64,000 nucleotides of DNA from JBCDCE01 sp039182515 (lineage in GTDB: Bacteria; Pseudomonadota; Alphaproteobacteria; Rhodobacterales; Rhodobacteraceae), in the NCBI GenBank assembly GCA_039182515.1, contig JBCDCE010000008.1, forward strand, positions 1 through 64,000, given 5' to 3'. The notes beneath the pieces are model-generated. The model was not told the DNA's origin. It made no database searches and worked only from the letters and a program-made list of their open reading frames with translations. Every line of letters begins with the position of its first letter. Position 1 is the first letter of the stretch. Both the position numbers and the translations under genes were made by a program. Below, one piece after another: positions 48,122-57,794 of this stretch.

Positions 48122-49167
48122 TGAAACATCTGCGCCCCAACGAGACGTTCCGCGCTTTGAAAGTGCGATTGCCCAAGGTGAGTTCGGCACGCGCGGACCA
48201 ATGGACCCGTCTGGCGCGCCGCGATATCGCAGGGAAGCTGACGCTCTTTGAGCATGAGTGGAGCTATGAGCAGGCCACCGCGCGAAATGATTGTCTGGGT
48301 ACGGTTGTGAGCCTGAGTGTTGGCGGCACGCCAATGACGCTAAGCCTCAACATGGATTTGCTCACTTGGCTCTCGGAACAGATGCAGTTCAGCGAAGACT
48401 ACGCCGTGATGGACCCAGACCGCCTGGCCCTAGTTGTAGAGCACTTCCTGAGCGCAGAGCTTGCCGAACTGGAAGAGGCCTGGGGGCAAGAGATTGTTCT
48501 GAACGAAGTACGCTGCAATCAAGCGATCCTTGGGCATGCCCAGGCGCTTTCTGTCCGTGTGCGCGGCGATATTCCCGAGTTCATTGCGATGCTTGATATT
48601 GAGAGCACGCCCGATGCGCCCGATCCAATTGCGGTGCTTGAAAATCAATTTCCGAAGCTGGGCCCGAGATCCATGTTGGATCTGACTTTGGAAGTTGCGG
48701 TTTATGGCCCATTTTCGCGCCTGGAGTGGCGCGATTTGGGGGAGCTGGAGGTCGGATCTGTCCTCTTTCCCTCAGACAGCTGGCGTGTCACGCATGAGTT
48801 GGCTTATTTTGCAGGATGGCGGACACATGTTGTGCCCATCCGATCTGTTGAAGAGGGGTACCGCGCTGATGGTCCCGTGCGTGTTTTTTCTGAGCACGGC
48901 GTCCACGCGCTGGAGGAGAAGAGTATGAGTGAACGCAAATTTGACGATGACCCGGTGCACGGCACAACGACGATTGTCACCGTGGAACTGACGCGGCAGT
49001 CCATGACCTTTGCGGATCTGCAAGAGTTGCAGAACGGCAGCGTTGTGGGGCTAGATTTGAATGCTGTGGACACAGTAACCATGCGCGCGGATGGCACACC
49101 AATTGCAGAGGGTCGTCTTGTGCAACTTGACGATGCCATTGGCGTTCAAGTGACCAGGCTCCTGTAA
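48121..49167 (+). CDS. sctQ: SctQ, type III secretion sorting-platform (C-ring) protein
   Basis: The 348-residue protein has a divergent N-terminal half and two SpoA domains at the C-terminus; the last, VTVELTRQSMTFADLQELQN ending VQLDDAIGVQVTRLL, matches FliN/SctQ SpoA domains. It forms pods under the ring and recruits chaperone-substrate complexes. The start is the ATG in TGATG shared with the sctO stop. An internal start giving a short C-terminal SctQ product, known in other systems, is possible at the ATG near 48925 (SMSERKF), where a GAGGAG precedes it. Confidence 0.85.
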   Translation: MKHLRPNETFRALKVRLPKVSSARADQWTRLARRDIAGKLTLFEHEWSYEQATARNDCLGTVVSLSVGGTPMTLSLNMDLLTWLSEQMQFSEDYAVMDPDRLALVVEHFLSAELAELEEAWGQEIVLNEVRCNQAILGHAQALSVRVRGDIPEFIAMLDIESTPDAPDPIAVLENQFPKLGPRSMLDLTLEVAVYGPFSRLEWRDLGELEVGSVLFPSDSWRVTHELAYFAGWRTHVVPIRSVEEGYRADGPVRVFSEHGVHALEEKSMSERKFDDDPVHGTTTIVTVELTRQSMTFADLQELQNGSVVGLDLNAVDTVTMRADGTPIAEGRLVQLDDAIGVQVTRLL

Positions 49168-49171
49168 GACA

Positions 49172-49813
49172 ATGGAACAGATTTCGCCCCTTGTCCTGGC
49201 GTATCTGGCATCCTTCTTTCTCATCGCGCTTTTGGCCTTTACGGCCTTCATCAAAATCTCCGTGGTTTTAATGATCGTGCGCAATGCGATTGGGGTGCAG
49301 CAGGTCCCGTCGAATATGATTGTTATGGTGCTTTCGCTCTTTTTGGCGGTGTTTATTGCCATGCCGAGCATCGTTACGGCTGCCGAGAACATTGCGGAGC
49401 TTGGCCCATTGGGGGACTCCGTTGAGGCGCTTTTTACGATCTGGGAAGCGGGAATGGCACCGTTTATGGAGTTCATTTCCAAGCAAACGGATCCAGAGCA
49501 CTTACAATTTTTTGTGGCTGTTGCTGAGCAAACCTGGGCCGACTCTGGCCTCACGGCCAACCAAGACATGGCGATCGTGAAGATTCCGGCGTTCGTATTG
49601 ACCGAACTTACCTCCGCCTTTGCTTTTGGCTTTTTGCTGTATCTGCCCTTCGTGGCCATTGATCTGGCCATCACGGCCATTCTGATCGCTTTGGGCATGC
49701 AGTTGGTGCAACCAACCATCATATCGGTGCCCTTTAAAATTCTGCTGTTTGTTGTGGTCGATGGCTGGGCCCGTTTACTTGAAGGCCTGATGCTCTCCTA
49801 TTCTGTGGTTTAG
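49172..49813 (+). CDS. sctR: SctR, type III secretion export-gate subunit
   Basis: The 213-residue protein of the FliP/SctR family has four hydrophobic segments, with FTAFIKISVVLMIVRNAIGV near the N-terminus and DLAITAILIALGMQLVQPTI near the C-terminus. Five copies assemble with SctS and SctT into the helical export gate. The usual position before sctS and sctT is kept. It lacks a Sec signal peptide, as do other SctR proteins. Confidence 0.93.
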   Translation: MEQISPLVLAYLASFFLIALLAFTAFIKISVVLMIVRNAIGVQQVPSNMIVMVLSLFLAVFIAMPSIVTAAENIAELGPLGDSVEALFTIWEAGMAPFMEFISKQTDPEHLQFFVAVAEQTWADSGLTANQDMAIVKIPAFVLTELTSAFAFGFLLYLPFVAIDLAITAILIALGMQLVQPTIISVPFKILLFVVVDGWARLLEGLMLSYSVV

Positions 49814-49823
49814 GGGCAGGGCG

Positions 49824-50090
49824 ATGCAAACACAGGTATTTATCGACACGCTGATCACTTTCATGACCTCGGTGTCCGTTCTTGCTGGCATCCCTTTGGC
49901 CGTGGCCACAGGTGTTGGACTTGTGGTGTCTTTCTTTCAAGCGATCACTCAGATCCAAGACCAAACCTTGGCTCAAACGGTCAAAATCGTTGCGATTGTG
50001 ATGACCTTTTTGATCATGGGCGGCACGCTTATCGCGCCGCTTTATGAAGCTTCCGTTTCAGTTTTTGCGACGTTTTGGATGACGCGGTGA
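49824..50090 (+). CDS. sctS: SctS, type III secretion export-gate subunit
   Basis: The 88-residue protein consists of two membrane helices joined by a short loop (VGLVVSFFQAITQIQDQTLA holds the conserved FQAxTQIQDQTL motif of FliQ/SctS). Four copies wrap around SctR5-SctT. It starts ten bases after sctR and ends four bases before sctT. Confidence 0.93.
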   Translation: MQTQVFIDTLITFMTSVSVLAGIPLAVATGVGLVVSFFQAITQIQDQTLAQTVKIVAIVMTFLIMGGTLIAPLYEASVSVFATFWMTR

Positions 50091-50094
50091 GCCT

Positions 50095-50907
50095 ATGGAA
50101 GCTTCCGCCCGTCTCATTCTAGATTTGCCTCTTCCAACAATGTTCTTCATCTTGTTCGCCTCCAGCGCGCGGGCTTTAGGTGTGCTTTTTGGCCTGTGGG
50201 GGCTCTATTTTGTGATTGGGCCCGCGCCGATGCTGCGCATCGGGCTGGCTGTTATTCTATCCTTGCCGTTTATGGCCGTGGGGGCAGAGCAATTTAGTCT
50301 TCTCATTGAAGAGACGCCCAGGGTCTATCTTTTAACGGTGCCGCTGCGCGAAGTGTTTTTGGGGCTGGCCTTGGGGTTAATCGCCTCAATGCCCTTTATT
50401 GCGATCCTGGGTGCGGGCATTGTGATCGATCAATACCGGGGTGATTTTAGCCCTGGCTTGCAGGCTCCTGAAAACCAGCAAGTGGGCAGCTTTGCCAACC
50501 TAAAGGTGGTCATGGCGCTCTACCTCTTTGTGGAAATTGGTGGCTTTTTGATCGTGCTCAATGCGCTCTACACCAGCTTTGGGGTTTTTGCGCCGGGCGT
50601 TCCGACGCTCAGTCTGGGAGGTGAGTTTGGATCCTTTTTGGGAGAGATGATCCAACAGGTGTTTTGGCTTCTGATCGTTGTGGCCATGCCAATCATGGTG
50701 ATTTTGATCTTGATCGATTTCGGCGTTAATATGGTCTTGCGGATGTCAAACCCCATCAAAGTGACCTCGATGGATTTTTTGCTCAAAAGCTTGGTCTTTG
50801 TGATGGCGATGCCGGTGCTTGTGTATGGCGTCGCGCGTGCCATTGAGAGTGCGGTGCTTGGGGCCGGAGATCCCTTGTTGTTTTTACAAGAGCTGTTGCG
50901 CGAATGA
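50095..50907 (+). CDS. sctT: SctT, type III secretion export-gate subunit
   Basis: The 270-residue membrane protein of the FliR/SctT family has about six to eight membrane segments. PLREVFLGLALGLIASMPFI and IDQYRGDFSPGLQAPENQQV are typical family stretches. It caps the SctR-S-T spiral. It overlaps sctU by four bases. Confidence 0.92.
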   Translation: MEASARLILDLPLPTMFFILFASSARALGVLFGLWGLYFVIGPAPMLRIGLAVILSLPFMAVGAEQFSLLIEETPRVYLLTVPLREVFLGLALGLIASMPFIAILGAGIVIDQYRGDFSPGLQAPENQQVGSFANLKVVMALYLFVEIGGFLIVLNALYTSFGVFAPGVPTLSLGGEFGSFLGEMIQQVFWLLIVVAMPIMVILILIDFGVNMVLRMSNPIKVTSMDFLLKSLVFVMAMPVLVYGVARAIESAVLGAGDPLLFLQELLRE

Positions 50908-51941
50908 GTGGTGATCAAACAGAAGAAAAGACAGATCCCGCCTCAGAGAAAAAACTGAGGGATCTGCGACAGCGCGGCATTATCGCCACCGCTCCAACGG
51001 CTTCCGAGCTCATTGGATTTTCGGCGGCTTTGGCCGTTGGCCTGGGGTTGATCGGGTATATGATAACGCGGTTTGAAGCGGCTTTTGATCTCATTTTTGA
51101 CCGTATGACCGCGCTTGAAGCAAGCGATACGGTGCAAGTCTCAAAGTACTTTTTTATCGACATCAATTCGCCACTTCTGTTGATTTTAGGGGCTGCAGCT
51201 GCGGCTGCGATTTTCTTTAAGCTGATTTCCCAGAGTGGGTTTGTGTTCGCCATGGAGCGGGTGCAGCCAAAGCTCGAAAATGTAAGCCCGATGAGCGGGC
51301 TGAAAAAGCTGGTAAAAGGTGAAACGCTCACCCAGCTTCTTGCGGCGACGATCCGCATGGTGGTTCTCACGCTTGTTTGCGTCTTTTTGGCCTTTTGGTG
51401 GAGCCCCAATCTTCAACGGCTTGATCTCTGCGCGCCAAATTGTGCTTGGCCTATGGTGTGGTCCATTGTGCGGATGGTGCTTTTGGCTGTTGCGGTTCTG
51501 GTTGTGGTTTCTGTGATCTTTGATCTCATCGCGCAGAATGCGTTCTTCCTCCAAGAACAAAAAATGACCAAGACGGAAGTAAAGCGCGAGCGCAAAGACC
51601 TCTTTGGTCAGCCGGAAATTCGCCAAGAGCGAAAGCGCATTTCGCGCGATGTATTGGAAGGCTCAGACGCGGTCGGCACGTCCCGTGCAGCGATCTATTT
51701 CTATTTTGATGACAAGGTTGTTGCCTTTGCGTTTCACCCCTCCAAGATGCCTTTGCCGAAGCTTGCCGCGCGCGCGCAAGGCGAAGCAGCCGTGGATTTG
51801 CGTCAACGTCTCGATGGTCAAGGCGTGCGGGGATTCCAACATAAAGACATTGTGCTGGCTTCAATCAGTGGTGCGCCAGGGGACTCGGCAAAGCGAGACA
51901 TCTTCATGCCCTTAGCGATGCACCTCAGGGAAGTGTTTTGA
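50904..51941 (+). CDS. sctU: SctU, type III secretion substrate-switch protein lacking the NPTH autocleavage motif
   Basis: The 345-residue protein has the FlhB/SctU layout: EEKTDPASEKKLRDLRQRG at the N-terminus, four membrane helices, MTKTEVKRERKDLFGQPEIR at the linker, and a full C-terminal cytoplasmic domain. In essentially all active family members this domain cleaves itself between Asn and Pro of NPTH. Here the aligned four residues are YFDD (267-270), flanked by normal sequence (RDVLEGSDAVGT before, VVAFAFHPSKMPLPKLAARA after). The stop lies four bases from the stop of the convergent gene. Confidence 0.92.
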   Translation: MSGDQTEEKTDPASEKKLRDLRQRGIIATAPTASELIGFSAALAVGLGLIGYMITRFEAAFDLIFDRMTALEASDTVQVSKYFFIDINSPLLLILGAAAAAAIFFKLISQSGFVFAMERVQPKLENVSPMSGLKKLVKGETLTQLLAATIRMVVLTLVCVFLAFWWSPNLQRLDLCAPNCAWPMVWSIVRMVLLAVAVLVVVSVIFDLIAQNAFFLQEQKMTKTEVKRERKDLFGQPEIRQERKRISRDVLEGSDAVGTSRAAIYFYFDDKVVAFAFHPSKMPLPKLAARAQGEAAVDLRQRLDGQGVRGFQHKDIVLASISGAPGDSAKRDIFMPLAMHLREVF

Positions 51942-51945
51942 CCTT

Positions 51946-52935
51946 CTAAACCGCACCGGTTTGCAAAAGGATCTGCTTCCAAATTGCAGTTTCGTCATAG
52001 AGCGCCCATTCGCGCCTTAGCTTTGGTTTGCCGCTTACCAAAGCGCCAAATTCAGCATGTGAAATTCCCATCACAAAGACCTCAGCCCCACTCGGAGCAC
52101 CAAAGGCGCCCCATCCGTCGTGTTTGCCCGCTAAGCTCCATCTTATGGCCGCGCGGGGCGGCAAAAGCGGGTCATCGCGCCCAATGATGTGATGGATGGC
52201 AAATTTGGCGGAAGGGAAGGCCGCTCTAAGGCCCATCCAAAACGCATCCGCTTGGCCATGGCTCTGGGTCTCAATCCCACCGGGGTATGACAAATGCACA
52301 GCACGATCGTAGATCTTAGGGATCACTGTAAAATCGGCGGCCATGATGCTGGTGACAGCGTCTGCATAGCGCAGGCCCCATTCTTCGACATTGCCATTGC
52401 CCTGGTAAGGGCCTGGGATGTCATTGGCAGGGGTATAGGGGCGCACGCAGACCTCCGGGCCCCCTTCCTTTTTGATCAAATCGGCCGCGTAGGCCTGAGG
52501 CTCTACACCCATCTGACGCACAATAGCCCCTTGGTCTCGCACCAGCCATTCATCGTCGATCTGATTGGCGCGGGCGTGGCAATCCGCGAGTATGCGGTAG
52601 CGAAATTTTTTGCCTGAAGCGGGTCCATAAACACCCGAATGGCTGTGGGTGGCGGTTGACACTAAGCGGTGTGAGGACAACAGCCCCCCGTTTTGCGCTT
52701 CGCACCAAATCACGTCTTCGCCCAGCAGTTCTCGATCTGGGAATTCGGCAAGCGTTGCCAGCGTCGCGGCGATGATGCCTTTGTTGCCTTGTACGACACT
52801 GGCAGGGGAGCGCACGATGATGTTGGGCGCGTAGTATTGCTCAAGCGTGGCGATCCTTCGATCTTCCCAGATCTCTTTGGTCACGCCAAAAATGTAGTCC
52901 GGAAAATCTTTGAATTTCGGATCAAACCCATCCAT
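51946..52935 (-). CDS. Double NTF2/SnoaL-like domain protein
   Basis: The 329-residue soluble protein has two cone-shaped NTF2-like domains in tandem. The first (DYIFGVTKEIWEDRRI, YYAPNIIVRSPASVVQGNKG) and the second (ADAVTSIMAADFTVIPKIYD, GGIETQSHGQADAFWMGLRA) each resemble SnoaL-type ester cyclases and limonene-epoxide-hydrolase-like enzymes. No substrate can be named. GAGG precedes the ATG. A second protein of the same kind is encoded at 53114, same direction. Confidence 0.75.
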   Translation of the reverse strand: MDGFDPKFKDFPDYIFGVTKEIWEDRRIATLEQYYAPNIIVRSPASVVQGNKGIIAATLATLAEFPDRELLGEDVIWCEAQNGGLLSSHRLVSTATHSHSGVYGPASGKKFRYRILADCHARANQIDDEWLVRDQGAIVRQMGVEPQAYAADLIKKEGGPEVCVRPYTPANDIPGPYQGNGNVEEWGLRYADAVTSIMAADFTVIPKIYDRAVHLSYPGGIETQSHGQADAFWMGLRAAFPSAKFAIHHIIGRDDPLLPPRAAIRWSLAGKHDGWGAFGAPSGAEVFVMGISHAEFGALVSGKPKLRREWALYDETAIWKQILLQTGAV

Positions 52936-53113
52936 TTACACCAACCTCGATCGATAGCCACTGCGCGGCCCACCCGCGACAACATACAAGATCATGCCCA
53001 AAACTGATGCATATTTCTAGATTCAAGAAATCAAAAAATGACAGGGCAGCCTTCATAGAGAACCGCCCGATCATTCGCGCGCTGCGCTAGCGGTGGCGCG
53101 CCGGAGTAATGGC

Positions 53114-53881
53114 TTAGAACTTGCCTGAGTTGCCCCAATCGGCACGCGGGCCGATGGGTTCTTCATTGGCCCATTGCTCTTTGATTTTACCATTTTCAAT
53201 TCGGTAAATGTCAAAAGCGGCAATGTCTTTGCCGCCTGCATGCCGCTTGCCATAGGTCATCACAAAGTCCCCTTGGCCGATAAGCTGAAAGAGCATCTCA
53301 TAGGCGCCTTCCTCTGGGGATGCGAGCCAGTCTGCCAAGCCTTCTCGGCCTGTGCCAATTGCTGCGGCATGCTGGATGAGATCGTCGGCCACGAAGTTGC
53401 TCAGCTTGTCATGGCTTTTTTCTTGGCGCACCTGTTTGGTGTATTCGAGCACAAGCGCTTTGTTGGCATCTGTGTCTGCGCTGGTGTCCACCTCTGTGGT
53501 GCCGCGGACCATGTCTTCGCCGGATTTCGTCGTCTCAACATAAGCCGCGATGGTGTCCCAGTGTTCTAAGATGAGCCCGTCTTTGTCGGTGTAGAAGAGG
53601 TCAGTTGTAACCCATTGCGCGTCACCGTCATTCAGGGACTGATATGCGCTGCAAAAGACCCAAGGACCATCTTCAAAGATCCGAACAATCTCGATCTCGC
53701 GCTTTGGGTTGCGCTCTACGAAAGGCTCAAAGAAAGCGAGAAAGCCTTCGGCGCCGTCGCCCACGCCTGTCGAGTGCTGTGTGTATCGGTGGCCCGTATA
53801 TTTCGTAACCGCTTCGCGTGCGTTCCCGCCTGCAATACCTTCGAGGTATATGCGGCGCACATTGTCCAAACCTTGTCCCAT
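53114..53881 (-). CDS. Double SnoaL/NTF2-like domain protein
   Basis: The product has about 255 residues in two NTF2-like halves: VRRIYLEGIAGGNAREAVTK with YTQHSTGVGDGAEGFLAFFE, and VLEYTKQVRQEKSHDKLSNF with LIQHAAAIGTGREGLADWLA. The two halves are clearly related, each having a (T/I)QH...GxG..G pattern, so the gene arose by duplication. The pattern is that of the SnoaL-like YesE group. The start at 53881 has AAAGGA nine bases upstream; a TTG ten codons earlier is less likely. The function is unknown. Confidence 0.75.
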   Translation of the reverse strand: MGQGLDNVRRIYLEGIAGGNAREAVTKYTGHRYTQHSTGVGDGAEGFLAFFEPFVERNPKREIEIVRIFEDGPWVFCSAYQSLNDGDAQWVTTDLFYTDKDGLILEHWDTIAAYVETTKSGEDMVRGTTEVDTSADTDANKALVLEYTKQVRQEKSHDKLSNFVADDLIQHAAAIGTGREGLADWLASPEEGAYEMLFQLIGQGDFVMTYGKRHAGGKDIAAFDIYRIENGKIKEQWANEEPIGPRADWGNSGKF

Positions 53882-54022
53882 GGGCTTTGATCCTTTCTCA
53901 AGTGTCCACAAACGGCCTAGCGCTTTGACGATGATTTGAAAATACTGAGGTGTTTTATGTTTTAATATTTGAAACGATCGCCCGCTGCAAAATCACTTCA
54001 CGACAAGGTTTCTGGACGGGAT

Positions 54023-57000
54023 TTAGTAGTCCCGTTCAAAGAAAATCCCGACGCCAGTTTCGCCATCCGAGGCGGCAGAGCCGCGCAATGTGACGGTGGG
54101 GGAGAGCGTTAGATTGAGGTTCACTTCGCTCTTGCCTGAAGAGTCGACTGTAACGTCCGTGTAGACGTTGTCGTTGATGTATTTGCCTGCGCGAAGCCCA
54201 ACGTCGCCGTCTTCATTGGTGGAGACGTCTAGATCATCGAGGGAAAAGTTCTGGCGTAATTTTCCAACGATGCCATCTCCACCACGCCCGGCCAAAACCC
54301 TGACTGCTTGGGCCAATTGAAGCGCTTGAAAAGCAGAAATTTGGGTGAGATCGCGGCCAAATAGGAGGCGCGCCAAAACCTCGTCTTCGGGCAGTTCTGG
54401 TGTAGAGGTGAAGCTCACCTCCGGGTTGGATGCCGCGCCTTCAATGCCAATCTGCACTGTGGCGTCGCTTGCTGTGGTAGTTGCGACGGCGCTTATGTAG
54501 GGATCCAGATTGCCTTGGAGTTGGAGGAGGGCTTGGTTCAAAACGAGCCGTTTGCCCAAGATATCGAGGCGTCCACGGATCAGATCGAATTGTCCCGCTG
54601 ATGCTATGTTCTGCGTCGTGCCACGCAGCCGAACTTGCCCACCAAATTCGGCATCCAAGCCGCGCCCCCGGACAAAGACACTGCTGGGCGCACGCACTGC
54701 AAGATCAAGCCCGTAGATTGGGCCAGCTCCTCCCCGTTGCGTCGTGTTTTCTAAGCCTGCGCGTGCGCGGGTTTGCCGAACAGTCTCGGGTTCGTTTTGA
54801 TGCTGAAGGCCCGCAACCGTTCCGCCGCTCAGGCCACCGCCATTGGGAATGCGAATTTCGGTCTTCCCGAAGTTAATAAGCCCGGCGATTTGTGCCCCCC
54901 CTGTGAGCGGACCTTTTGTGGTGATTGCGCCGTCCAAGGTGGTTTCAAAGAGCCCGGGTTCGGTCACGCGCACAGCATTCAGCGTGGTTGTTAAATCACC
55001 AACGTAAGGCGCGTTGAGCCCCGTTTGGCCCGCGACAGAGAGCTGCCCGCCGCTTGAGACTTGGCTGGTAAAGCTCAGATCCGCTTGCCCACCGGAAAGC
55101 CGGACAGAGCTTGCGATCTCATCGAGCGAGATCCGGGCTGTGGGAACGGTTAGGCGCGCAGACTCTGACTGCAAAGTGCCTGACAGGGAGGTCAGATCAA
55201 ACCCACCGTTTAAAGCCAGATCGAAGTCCAATCTGCCGCTGACAAGGTTTGGGGCAATGAAGCGGTTTGCAAGTCCGAGTGCGGTTGAACCTTCTATATT
55301 GAGCCTTGGATTGCTGGCATCGCGTGCGATGTTTCCGCGCAAAACGGCTTCGGTGCTGCCAGGACCTGCCAGTGTGGCATCTATGGTCAAAGGCCCGTCT
55401 TGCCCGCTCACAGTGCCTTGGCTTCTGACCGGTCCGCTGAGACCGTCGACAAAGAGACCGAGGTTGCGCAGCTCCGCCTGATATCGTGCTGTGACAGAGG
55501 TCGCGCTGGCTTGCCCAGAACCGCTGGCCGTGAGCTCGGGTGTGCTCAAGTTGAATGTGCTGAGCGTTAGGTCGCCTTCGGCGCTGCGTTCCGCTTGGGT
55601 GCTGATTTTCGACGTCCCTTTCAAAAGAGCGTCAACGTCTCTTTGCCCAATGCCGAGATTGCGGCCTGTGCCGTCGAATGTCACTTTGCCGGAGAGCGCA
55701 TCAACATTGCCGCTTGCGATCATTACAGCGTCGAGCGCACCGCGCAGAGTTTGCCCTGACACTTGGCTGTAAGGCGAAAGATCTTGACTGGCGACCGTGA
55801 TCTTGGCCTTCACGTCTCCCGGTAAGCCTTTTGGCACAAAAAGTGTGGCGTCTAGGTCTGCTGTTGTTTGTCCGGGCGCCGTAAGGTCTGACAGAATGCG
55901 CCAAGTTTCGCTTTCGAGTTGGGCCGAGCCTTTCACCTGTGCTGAGCCTTCTAAGCCGTCTGCGACGTCTGTTAGATCGTTCAAACGCGCTTGATATGTG
56001 AGATCGGCGCTGTCGCTAGAAAGCGTGCCTTGGGCCTTTAAATCCAAGGCCTCTGATCCAAGCGAGAGGCCGCGCAGGGTCAGACCTTCTGTGTCCCGTT
56101 TTGCTGATATATCGACCTCACTCTTGCCCTCAAAGAGAGCATCAATGCGTGGCTCTCCTATGGCCAAATCGGTGCCTTGCCCTTGAACCTCGAGGTCAAA
56201 TGCACCTGCAATGGATGCGATTTGACCCTTCAAACTGACGTTTGCGGCGCCGCTGAGGTCTTGGCCCGCTAAAGCGGCAAAACGGCTGAGGTTTTGCGCA
56301 TCGAGCCTAGCTTCTGCGTCGATGGAGAGTTCAACCTGTCCGTCTACACCATCCAGAGTGAGGGCTCCGCTGAGATGCACATCCTCGCCCGACAGATCCA
56401 CATCTGTAAGATTTAAAGGGCTGCCGGGTCGCCATTGGAACGCTAGGTTCCCCACGAGTGCTTGGCCAACAGCCTCGGCCAAGGCGGGGTCGCTTGGCAT
56501 GATGCCCGAAAGATCAAGGTCCAAAGCGCCAGTCACATCCTGACTGCGCGCCGACAGTGTGCCCGCACCATTAAGACGCGCCCCTTCGAGGCTCAGGTCT
56601 TCGCGACGCAGACCTTGGATGTCTGTTTTTAAAGCCCAGGTCTCGCCGCGGGCTTCATCAAAGGAGAGATCGATTTCAGCTGATTTGATCCAGGTTTTTT
56701 CACCTGGAATGGAGAGGAGAATGTCTCCATTTAAAGGGCCTGTGATGTTTCCAGAAAGGTCGATCTCAGTGGGCCAATTGTCGGCGCCAAGGCGCAATGC
56801 GCCCTGCAAAGACAGCGCTTCAGCTTGTAAAGAGAGTGTGTCGATCGCGAGGGTTTCGTCAGCAAATTGGGTGCCGGATAGATCGAGCCCAAGATCTGAG
56901 CCCAAAAATGCATGATATTCGGCAGGGACCAACGGGCGGAGGTCGCCGCCAAGTTTAGCTGTGAAGGCGCGGTTTAACTTCGTTGGATCTGCGCTGTCAG

Positions 57001-57794
57001 CGAGATCTTCAAGACGAACAGTCCCTTCAAGGCGTGGTGCGCCCTCGGTGGCCAAAGCCAACTCTGCGCCAAAGTCACCCAAGGGGCCTTCGCCCTTGAG
57101 TGCGAAATCTAGATCGGGTGCGCCTGGCAAATCTAAGGCGGTTGCCAGCAATCCTCCGGGCCCTTCTGCGAGCGTCAGGTCGAGGGTGAGGTTTGAGGTG
57201 TCATTGGCAAAGCTGCCCCCAAGGCGCACCTCACCAAGCGGGCCATCCAATCGCTTAACGTCCAGTTTCGCGCGGCCTTCGCTGTCCGCCAGGGCTGCAT
57301 TGCCGCTCAAAGAAAGGTCTATTGCTTGCCCAACCACGGGTGCGCCCAAAGCCAATTTCGCAATGCCAAGGGTTTCGATCTGGATGGAAACGGGCAATTC
57401 GGGAAGGCTGAAACCAGTTGCTTCAGGATCAGGTAGGCTCTCTTGCTTTGCTGGAAGACGCAGAAGCTCAACACTTTGCGCAGAGAAGGTATCAACGTCT
57501 AAGATCCCGCGCAGCAACTGGCCCCGCTTCCAGTCGAGCACCGCATTGGTGACGGTAAGCCAAATGCCTGTTTCATCTGCTATGGTGAGTTTGGCGAGCC
57601 GTGCTTCGCCACTGAGCGCGCCGGAACCCCTCAATGCGAACCTCGCGCTCGGCACTTGAGAGATTGTCTTCGATAAACCGCTGCAGCAAGCCTCGGTCGC
57701 TGTTTGTGGCTTCCGTTTGAGCCATAGAAGCGGTGGCCCAGTTCAGCATCAAAGCGATCCAGAGGATTTTACTAGCTGTCGCAATCCGTTTCAA
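54023..57794 (-). CDS. tamB: TamB, inner-membrane component of the TAM lipid/protein transport system; frameshifted near 57618-57627
   Basis: TamB is a very long periplasmic beta-taco protein anchored in the inner membrane that joins TamA. The chain begins at a TTG (57794) overlapping the tamA stop, with signal anchor (ILWIALMLNWATASMA) and EDNLSSAEREVRIEGF. The conserved continuation GALSGEARLAKLTIADETGI lies in another frame, so one base too many or two too few are present around GGTTCCGGCGCG. From there about 1,200 residues continue uninterrupted to the DUF490 C-terminus (YINDNVYTDVTVDSSGKSEV, GVGIFFERDY). Either a sequencing error or a real inactivating mutation explains this; a truncated product from an internal ATG at 57655 would lack the membrane anchor. 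Confidence 0.85.

Noticed and set aside
42108..51941. The export genes as part of a flagellar cluster.
   Set aside because: SctJ is a short lipoprotein rather than FliF, SctD and SctK-like genes are present, and no hook, ring or filament genes occur.
51500..51941. Loss of NPTH in SctU caused by a frameshift.
   Set aside because: Family-like sequence continues on both sides in the same frame with equal length, so the motif is substituted rather than shifted.
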